Part shown: in pieces, positions 59,701-64,000 of the stretch
Position numbering within the stretch: position 1 is the first letter of the stretch
Layout: each line of letters starts with the position of its first letter
Assembly: GCA_958510825.1 (NCBI GenBank)
Contig: OY294044.1
Span: 86,846,895 to 86,910,894, forward strand
Length of the DNA stretch: 64,000 bases
Direction of reading: 5' to 3'
DNA from: Brachypterus glaber
Lineage: Eukaryota > Arthropoda > Insecta > Coleoptera > Kateretidae
Notes under the pieces: model-generated
Database searches by the model: none
What the model saw: the letters and a program-made list of their open reading frames with translations, nothing else
What the model was told of the DNA's origin: nothing
Position numbers and translations under genes: made by a program

Positions 59701-61515
59701 AAAATAAAGCGAAACCAAAATAAATACAATTTATTTACGTTAGCGTAAAGCTATTTAGATTTCAGTTGATTTAATATTAACAAAATTTAAAAGTTTATAT
59801 GTGGTAAGTACGTATAAAAAATAGTTTTCCGTTTTTACCGAGTGTGTTAAGAAAACGAGAATAACCTATAACAGATGGGAAAGTTTTCGCTTAGGGGCCG
59901 TAGTTAGAATTCCTAACATATTTAGGGGAGGGGGTAGTGCTTAGCGTTTCGAGGGGTAGAGGGGAGCGATGTACGTTATGTAACGCTCCGATTATTTTTT
60001 TAAGCAATAAAGGTGTTTGTTGTTTTGTACCCAAAAAATGTTTTAGGGGGGTCTTGGCTGGTAGCGTTTGGCATTTATATGGGGGGTGTAAGTATTAGCG
60101 TTACGAAGCGTTAGGTACATGAGGGATGTGTGATCATAATTTAAAAATGTTGCGTTACGTGTTAAAAAGTATGATCCCTTACGTATTATTAATAAAAAGT
60201 TAAAAAATATTTAAGATTTTATTTATGTTATTTTTAACGTTAGGAAAAGGATGGAATTTGGTCAGGTAACTAACGTTAGATTTATTTATTTTTGTTAAAC
60301 GTTATTTCTAACGTTAGATTTATTTATTTTATAACGCTTTTGTATAACAGAAACTAAACATAAAAATGTCACTATGGTCTGTTTTTTCAAGCAAGATAGT
60401 CAATTAAGAATCGCACAGTAAATATTTTTACAACAGGTTTGAATATAATATTGTAACGTAATATTTGAGCAGCCCCAACTGCTTAAATTGTGCATATGTG
60501 GTGGGGATAATTGAAGTGTATTGTTTTCTGAAACATGCAAGTGAGTCAAAATTATACAGTCAAAATGAAAACAAATATTTCTTAAAATATATTAAAAATT
60601 ATTATTAAAGTAACGCTTGTTATCAGTTAAAGATACATTAGTTATGTAGTTACTTAGTCTATTAGGAAGAACATTATTTACTATTTATGAAAATAAAGAT
60701 GGATTTTATTAAGAATTTACCAATATTTCTTTGCCGACCAATACTAAACCCCGAGAGAACAAAACAGGCGCCCAATACAAAAAATGTTTTGTTACAATAT
60801 GTTTGTGTATAGAATATAGTTATGTTTTATAAAATAAACTACGTAGTATATTCGCTCGTCCAATATTCGAATCTGTTTTGAAAATATGCACTGTGCGATT
60901 TTTAATTTATTATCTTGCTTGAAAAAAACAGACCATAATCTAGTTTTAAGTTTACTATTTAAACCTGTTGTAAAAATATTTACTGTGCGATTTTTAATTA
61001 ACTATCTTGCTTGAAAACACAGACCATAGATTTATGTTCTTTTTTACAGGGTAGTCTTATCCAAAGCTTTCGACGCATTGTTTTTGGTAAAAATCTGGGT
61101 GCAGTAAAAGTGTAAAAAGGGATAAAAACTGTTATTTTATGTGACGATAGCTTGGTAGCGTGACAAACATTTTGGTTGTAATAAGTTATGAAAAAACTTT
61201 TTTGTCTTTTTTTTTTGTTTTCTAATTTTTTTAAAAAGTATTTTTTTGGGTTTTTTTATGAATAGGATAATTGTTGCTTACCGGATGCATAGGAAGTCTG
61301 TAAGGCCGAGGTCCTTGTGGTACGTTTGTTGGTGACATGACGTTCGGCCACCTTGGCCTAGGGCAAGGCATGTGAGGCAATCTGTTCCCAAACATGTTCA
61401 TGCCTGGACTGCCCAATCTCGGTGGTGGTGACTGGCCATACGGAGAAGGTGATCGAAAATGCAGTGGGGACCATCCTCGTCGGTCTGGTGGGCCACCTGG
61501 AGGTCCACCGGACAT
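45708..61515 (-). CDS. Proline-rich protein, 5' exons (partial, unrecognised)
   Basis: Two exons on the minus strand join in phase 0: 61515-61282 (78 codons from ATG, donor CCG|GTAAGC) and 45984-45708 (acceptor TTTTCAG, donor CAAG|GTAAG, phase 1). They give at least 170 residues. The N-terminus is rich in Pro, Gly, Arg and Ser (MSGGPPGGPPDRRGWSP, YGQSPPPRLGSPGM). The second exon has EPHPPPPQYYEPDEEDSG and then a predicted amphipathic helix, STAEIIANQSQDYIDEKLAE. No signal peptide or membrane segment. A disordered nuclear or RNA-associated protein is plausible, but I do not recognise the family. Further small exons could lie in the 15.3-kb intron, and the 3' part was not found; it may lie beyond the window. 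The intron hosts a complete gene on the opposite strand. Confidence 0.65.
46210..47470 (+). repeat. Two tandem copies of a GACCGACAGAC-containing dispersed repeat
   Basis: ACCCCATTTTACCCCCTTA, AAATTTGAAGTCTTTAGCTC, GTTCTTGAGTTATC and a GACAGACCGACAGACAGA run appear at 46180-46470 and again at 47155-47465. Each is preceded by CTGCT(A/G)(C/T)CAACAAAATAATACTT. Related copies are listed in the findings. Confidence 0.55.
47480..49320. other. Non-coding stretch, no gene seen
   Basis: Intron of the proline-rich gene. It includes GTTTTAAAACAA runs near 48210-48245 and short repeats of GGTCCTGGC at 48310-48360. Small frames (47583-47843, 48714-48944) show no domain. Confidence 0.45.
49326..49389 (+). 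CDS. Exon 1 of the phosphatase-like gene (signal peptide)
   Basis: ATG at 49326, 21 codons plus one base, donor GTT C|GTAAGT. The product is almost wholly hydrophobic after two Lys/Arg residues and ends LVSCQV, a good signal-peptidase site. Its phase (1) fits the next exon. Confidence 0.75.
49326..58351 (+). CDS. Secreted alkaline-phosphatase-like protein, probably inactive
   Basis: Eight exons join in one frame to 408 aa: 49326-49389, 49499-49525, 50939-51090, 54089-54218, 54991-55225, 55458-55609, 56691-57044, 58239-58351. All introns are GT..AG and phases match. Residues 1-20 form a signal peptide (MKLFRIFIKLFYFLTLVSCQ). LNVVLFF (48-54) fits the first core strand, where active enzymes have GDGM. 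NC...ALINYCRTFLSMTT then ASVSNDTLYAS (100-136) fits the VTTTRVTHATPAATYAH region. SLFDVVKNTL and YLIIVIGGEMSDLKKQE (275-310) fit the segment that normally ends in IDHGHH. TLLVLTGSCS (329-338) replaces TLLVVTADHSH. IPVYAKGPQSEML (366 on) fits VFATGPMAHLF. Every metal or phosphate ligand position I can align is substituted, and the serine-nucleophile region is absent. Active enzymes have about 500 residues. No GPI-type tail is seen. A secreted pseudoenzyme is the best reading; the family assignment rests on pattern alone. Confidence 0.75.
49499..49525 (+). CDS. 27-bp micro-exon 2 of the phosphatase-like gene
   Basis: Acceptor TTTTTTAG, donor TTGG|GTATGT, coding PLESSDQEL. Entry phase 1 and exit phase 1 agree with exons 1 and 3. 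It is short, but its removal would also keep the frame, so alternative skipping is possible. Confidence 0.6.
50137..50322. mobile_element. MITE with TACGACCTA termini
   Basis: CCTACGACCTA at the left and TAACTAGGTCGTA at the right are inverted partners. The inner segment (TTTAACGTTTACTTATTGTC, TGACAGCAGACATGTAAAATCAGCT) recurs at 54815-54930 with the same right end. Confidence 0.6.
50335..50640 (+). repeat. GTCCGTCCGATGTCACG dispersed repeat, copy 2
   Basis: GGTAGTTCGAATTTCCTAAA, ATCGCCAAAAAAAAAGTCC and GTCCGTCCGATGTCACGTC parallel 27040-27420 and 62460-62760. Confidence 0.55.
50640..50700. repeat. (AT)n microsatellite, about 30 units
   Basis: Uninterrupted AT dinucleotides for about 61 bp in intron 2 of the phosphatase-like gene. 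Confidence 0.95.
51123..53482. mobile_element. Foldback element of 2.36 kb with arms of about 1 kb
   Basis: ACTACAGAATTT(T/G)CACAATCAA begins the left side and, inverted, ends the right. The match continues inward: ATCCCTACCAAAATGTCATA, GTGCGGTGGTGCGACAG, CCGTATGTTGGACACTTACC, TTACGGAGATAATTC-like blocks, CACTTCCG, and TTTAGCCTACTATTAAAAGAT on the other side. The centre is near 52050. No transposase coding was seen. It lies in intron 3 of the phosphatase-like gene. The right arm is interrupted by a smaller element at 52975-53425. Confidence 0.8.
52975..53425. mobile_element. Nested MITE of about 450 bp inside the foldback's right arm
   Basis: CACGGTTTTTTGCGATTATC, AGTGAGCATATATTG, ATCGCACAGACTG and TTATCAAAAATAAGTATAAC, CTGTATCGAGAAC are mirrored by GTTCTCGATACAGTTATACT, CAGTCTGTGCGA, CAATATATGCTCACTGAT and GATCGCAAAAAAGCGTG. 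The sequence is absent from the left arm of the larger foldback, so it inserted later. Confidence 0.75.
53655..53875. repeat. Inverted repeat of about 220 bp
   Basis: TCAAAGCCATATTCTCTTGT, TTCAAGTAGCATTTCTTTGA and CAAAGTCAATGTCCTTGA are mirrored by TCAAGGACATTGACTTTG, TTCAAAGAAATAATAGCCTTG and ACAAGAGACTATGGCTTTGA. Probably a further MITE. Confidence 0.6.
54089..54218 (+). CDS. Exon 4 of the phosphatase-like gene
   Basis: Acceptor AATTTTAG, donor ACTACAG|GTAAAA. It codes 43 residues from PKKRSKESAIYPFRR to FLSMTT. Without it, exon 3 (phase 0) and exon 5 (needs phase 1) do not join. With it, both junctions fit and the protein stays open. The end (NYCRTFLSMTT) fits the strand before the phosphatase THAT motif. 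Confidence 0.7.
54350..54650 (+). repeat. Tandem repeat of about 180 bp (two units)
   Basis: CAAATAT(C/G)(G/A)AGATTCTA, AAGAGGT(A/C)TCTGAGATACGC and ACACT followed by TTACCCCCT or CACCCCCTTA occur twice, at about 54368 and 54548. Confidence 0.55.
54810..54932 (+). mobile_element. Partial copy of the TACGACCTA MITE
   Basis: GTTTGACGTTTACTTGTTTT, CTGACAGCAGATATGTAAAA, TCAGCTGACTGTCACTTTCT and CTAACTAGGTCGTA parallel 50200-50322. The left terminus is missing. Confidence 0.55.
55870..56315. mobile_element. Foldback segment in intron 6 of the phosphatase-like gene
   Basis: TCGGCTTCTATTCGTAGCTC, AACAAAAAATGAACATGATA is mirrored by TATCATGTTCATTTGTTGTT, GAGCGACGAATAGAAGCCGA. Outer sequence (TTTTTTTCATAGTTA) pairs with TAACTATGAAAAAAA. 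No coding. Confidence 0.65.
57200..57916. mobile_element. MITE family 8, copy 2
   Basis: CAGTGTGATCAGTAACTGCC, ATGCCAAAATTTAAG at the left is mirrored by CTTAAATTTTGGCATGCCAG, TTATTGATCACCCTG at the right. The left internal part (GATTCTACATCC, TGTTCCTATAAGG, GAGCCCTAAGAGAGC) is related to family 4 (11985 and 63295). It lies in the last intron of the phosphatase-like gene. Confidence 0.75.
58415..58420 (+). promoter_or_regulatory. Polyadenylation signal AATAAA of the phosphatase-like gene
   Basis: AATAAAATAAA lies 64 bp after the stop codon. Confidence 0.65.
58563..58692. mobile_element. Possible short MITE with GCAGGGCC termini
   Basis: GCAGGGCCGTG at the left and TATGGCCCTGC at the right form short inverted ends typical of hAT-type MITEs. 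No clear 8-bp target duplication is visible. Confidence 0.4.
59090..59241 (-). mobile_element. MITE family 3, copy 2
   Basis: GACACACGGTTCTAAAGATA at the left and GTTTCTTACCGTGTGTC at the right have exactly inverted 10-bp ends. The inner GGAGCG and CGCTCC and the ATATAAAATCTAACTAAAAA segment match the inverse of 10056-10208. Confidence 0.7.
59245..59915. other. Intron sequence, no gene seen
   Basis: A+T-rich, part of the 15.3-kb intron of the proline-rich gene. No ORF or repeat border stands out. Confidence 0.45.
59920..60190 (-). repeat. Inverted relatives of the GTTACGTAA repeat at 9.4-9.8 kb
   Basis: GGGGTAGTGCTTAGCGTTTC, GTACGTTATGTAACGCTC, GTTACGAAGCG and GTTGCGTTACGT correspond to the inverse of GTAACACTAAGCACTACCCC and GAGCGTTACGTAA in 9430-9800. 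At least two degenerate units are present. Confidence 0.5.
60369..61030. mobile_element. Element with TIRs of about 70 bp, right end duplicated
   Basis: CTATGGTCTGTTTTTTCAAG, CAAGATAGTCAATTAAGAATCGCACAGTAAA begins the left. Its inverse appears twice at the right: near 60868-60943 and again at 60955-61030 (TTTACTGTGCGATTTTTAAT, CTATCTTGCTTGAAAA). No coding was seen. It lies in the long intron, close to exon 1 of the proline-rich gene. Confidence 0.65.
61282..61515 (-). CDS. Exon 1 of the proline-rich gene
   Basis: Minus strand, 78 codons from ATG at 61515 (context AAAATGTCC). It ends RLPMHP at donor CCG|GTAAGC. The GC-rich, proline-coding sequence stands out in A+T-rich DNA. It is very likely the first coding exon. 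Confidence 0.8.
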
Positions 61516-61559
61516 TTTGCGCGGTTTTAAGGATAGTACTTAGTATGTTGTAGAACAGT

Positions 61560-62040
61560 GCATTATCTCTGAAAAAGAAAAAAGTATTTTTTCCACTACT
61601 AGCTTTAGAACATACAATTATCTATCATATTTTCAGAGTGTGAAATCACATTACTTCACCTATAGCAATAATAATTTTTTCTCTCCTAGTAGGAGTAAAT
61701 CTTATAAACAATTGATTTCTGTCACTTTAGATATTTCAGTTTTTTGTGCAATTTTTACTAATTAAACCCAAGAAAATAGCTTAAAATAACTTTTTATTTA
61801 GTGAATATGTTTAATTATAATTATTACCAATTTATACAATCCACAACTAGCTAAATATTATGAAAAAAAAAAAAAAAATTAAAAAAAAATTAAATTTTTA
61901 AACCTCAGTTCAAAGTATTTATTTGAGCAAGTTTGATCAAGGCTACTTGTTTTTTATGAAAATTTTAGGAAATATAATTTCTGTTAATAATTTATTTTAT
62001 TATTTGAATAAAAATTGTTAAATAATGCTAATAGTGAAAA
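61560..62040. other. Non-coding stretch upstream of the proline-rich gene
   Basis: A+T-rich with an A-run at 61864-61890. It may hold the promoter or 5' UTR of the minus-strand gene, but no core element could be picked with confidence. Confidence 0.4.
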
Positions 62041-62046
62041 AACTAA

Positions 62047-62141
62047 TATATAAACTACGGCAGAGAAGACTATTATAGCCTCGCACTCTTAAATTCCTCG
62101 CTGCTATAAAAAATGTCTTCTCTACCTTGGTATATAATTAA
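62047..62141. mobile_element. Mini-MITE family 6, copy 2
   Basis: TATATAAACTACGGCAGAGA, AGAC is mirrored by GTCTTCTCTACCTTGGTATA, TA. The element is about 95 bp. The related copy is at 18186-18311. Confidence 0.6.
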
Positions 62142-62459
62142 TATTAAGTCAGGGTATTTTTCGTACTTGGAAAAATTATTAGGAAAGGAAAGAAAAATCT
62201 GCTCCAATGGGCCCACAGTACGGTATTTGCTCCAGCGTACTTCGAAAGAGTTGCTGCTATAGTCATTTTTAGATATTGGTTATTTTTAAATTTAATTCAC
62301 GATGTTGGTATTTTAATGTTCTCAATGACTGGGTTAATTTTAAATTAGATCGAAAAAAAGTTGACTTATTTTTTTCTTTTACTTATTTCAAATTGCAATC
62401 TTACCAATCAAGACTAATAGTAGGCCCTCTGACCTTGTGATACTATTCACAGTGCGTAA

Positions 62460-63290
62460 ACGATAGAATAGTGTATACGGTAGTTTATTTAATTAATTTC
62501 CCAAAATCGCCAAAAAACGACCCAGACAAAAAATTCTTACACACAAATGTGTTTCATGAAAAAAAAAGGAACTTTAAAAATGTCCGTCCGCCCGTCCGAT
62601 GTCACGTTTTTTGTTTACACGATAACTCAAGAATGCATTATCCGATCGGCTCGAAATTTTCAGGACAACTTAAATTCGATTAGGAAAAGATCCCTATTGT
62701 TTTTGAAAATAATTCCCCCAAAAACAAAAAAGTTTTTAGGGGCTAAACTTAAAAAAAAACAATCTTCCTCAATATTTTACTTTCACCAAGAAAAGTCTCG
62801 AGTTAGTAAAAAAAAAATCGAAAAATTTTTATTGTTTTTTTTACGTTTCTGGACGTTGTATATACAAAACATATGATTTACGTCAAAAAAAAAAATTGTC
62901 TGTCGGTCGGTCTGTCGGTCTGTGCCCGGGAAATTTGTGACGACGATAACTTAAGAACGCTTCGGGCAAAAATGGGGTAAAAACAATTTTTCAAAAACAT
63001 CTTTTTTTCAATTTATTTTTCGTTTTACGAAAAAAGAAACATTTTTTTTTCAATTTATTTTTCGTTTTACGAAAAAAGAAACTTTTTTTGAAAATTTTTT
63101 ATTTTTTATTTTTTTTTGTTATTTTTTAATTTATTTTCCGTTTTAAGAAAAAAGAAGCTTAAAAATTTATAATTTTTTTTTTTATTTTTTTTTTGTTTTC
63201 GATTTAAATGAACCTAGGCCTATAGGGGAAAGTATTATTTTGTTGGCAGCAGTATTCTTTTTTCGAATATCCATATACTGTGAATAGTAA
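62460..63290 (+). repeat. Two different GTCCGTCC-class dispersed repeats in tandem
   Basis: 62460-62760 parallels 27040-27420 and 50335-50640. From 62880 (GTCTGTCGGTCGGTCTGTCG, ACGATAACTTAAGAACGCTT) the sequence is the inverse of the 46.2-47.5 kb type and ends GGCCTATAGGGGAAAGTATT, TTGTTGGCAGCAGTATTC. Confidence 0.55.
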
Positions 63291-63294
63291 TAAT

Positions 63295-64000
63295 ATACAC
63301 GGTGTATTTGAAATAGAGTCCGAAAATTTAAGAAGCGATTCTACATATGACAAAAAGTTCCTATAAACATATGTCTAAAAATGCGTCGTAAGGGAGCTAC
63401 GCCCTTTTTAAAGTGGCTAAAAAAATCGGTTTTTATTTAATAACTCGGGAACCGGTCAAGATAGAGGAACGAGGTTTTGCATGTTAATTAATCTGAATAG
63501 GGGCCATCTTCGTATGTTATTTTTAGGTGCTTATTTTTACCAGGGGCGTGCGAAACGGGGGAGCCTTATCATTTTTTTTGTTCCAAACTTGTTTCTGTGT
63601 AACTTTTTTGTAATTTTATTTTTGGTATATGATTCCTCAGGTCAAAATACATAAAATAGGTACTCTTGTTGTAACACTGTAGGACTAACCGTTTTCGAGA
63701 AAAATTAATTTGAAAGTGAAATTTCACGGTTCGTGGACAAAAAATTAAATACTAAAACGTTGAAAACCAAAATTTTAATGATGCAAGGTAAATTTACATC
63801 AAAAACTAAAAAGCAAACCTCATATACAGGTACTTTCAAAAATCAATCCTAAGGGAGCTATGGTCTCGTAAAAAATTTTAAAGGGCCATAGTTGCTTTAA
63901 AAGCTTTTTTCTTAGTTTTCGATATAGAAAACCCTGCATCATTAAAATTTTGGTTTTCAACGTTCTAGTCCAAACCAAATATTTTAAACATGTAAAAGCT
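63295..64000 (+). mobile_element. DNA element family 4, copy 2 (runs off the window)
   Basis: Starts ACGGTGTATTTGAAATAGAG and runs parallel to 11985-12420, then continues further, including a near-palindromic part (CAAAATTTTAATGATGCA at 63770 and TGCATCATTAAAATTTTG at 63934). No coding seen. The right end is not reached. Confidence 0.5.

Overview
The window looks like insect (arthropod) nuclear DNA. It is strongly A+T-rich, has long introns with GT..AG borders, sparse coding, and dense miniature inverted-repeat elements. The species is not identifiable from sequence alone; a large, repeat-rich genome such as a beetle is a guess. I saw no rRNA, tRNA, CRISPR array or bacterial operon.

Three host genes can be assembled. 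(1) Plus strand, 9970-21455, five exons: a divergent paralogue of the PP2A scaffold (A/PR65) subunit, 856 aa. It has HEAT repeats throughout and a roughly 250-residue C-terminal extension that carries a 7-residue tandem repeat. Its first exon (22 codons) lies 8.3 kb upstream of the second, and intron 1 is packed with transposons. (2) Minus strand, 61515-45708 and beyond: the 5' part of an unrecognised proline-rich gene. Two exons are visible, separated by a 15.3-kb intron. (3) Plus strand, 49326-58351, nested inside that intron in the opposite orientation: an eight-exon gene for a secreted 408-aa protein. It keeps the alkaline-phosphatase fold pattern but has lost every metal- and phosphate-binding motif I could align, so it is a probable pseudoenzyme.

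Mobile DNA fills most of the rest. The largest element is an intact-looking Ty3/Gypsy-like LTR retrotransposon (32739-43900, minus strand). It has two 2304-bp LTRs, a GTAT target duplication, gag and pol in a -1 frameshift arrangement, a TGGCGCCC primer-binding site and a polypurine tract. It sits inside a GC-richer satellite (29.2-44.3 kb) that shows an 870-bp higher-order repeat and is bounded by matching inverted termini, so the whole may be one satellite-bearing DNA transposon. A 5'-truncated non-LTR retrotransposon with an (ATTCT)n tail lies in intron 1 of gene 1. A 2.36-kb foldback element lies in an intron of gene 3. A Tc1-like transposase with a large internal deletion lies at 2.7-3.1 kb. 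Many MITE families occur as two or more copies, often inverted relative to each other.

Layout: 1-9.9 kb repeats only; 10-21.5 kb PP2A-A-like gene; 21.6-29.1 kb MITEs and foldbacks; 29.2-44.3 kb satellite element with the LTR retrotransposon; 44.3-45.7 kb repeats; 45.7-61.5 kb proline-rich gene with the phosphatase-like gene nested inside; 61.5-64 kb repeats.
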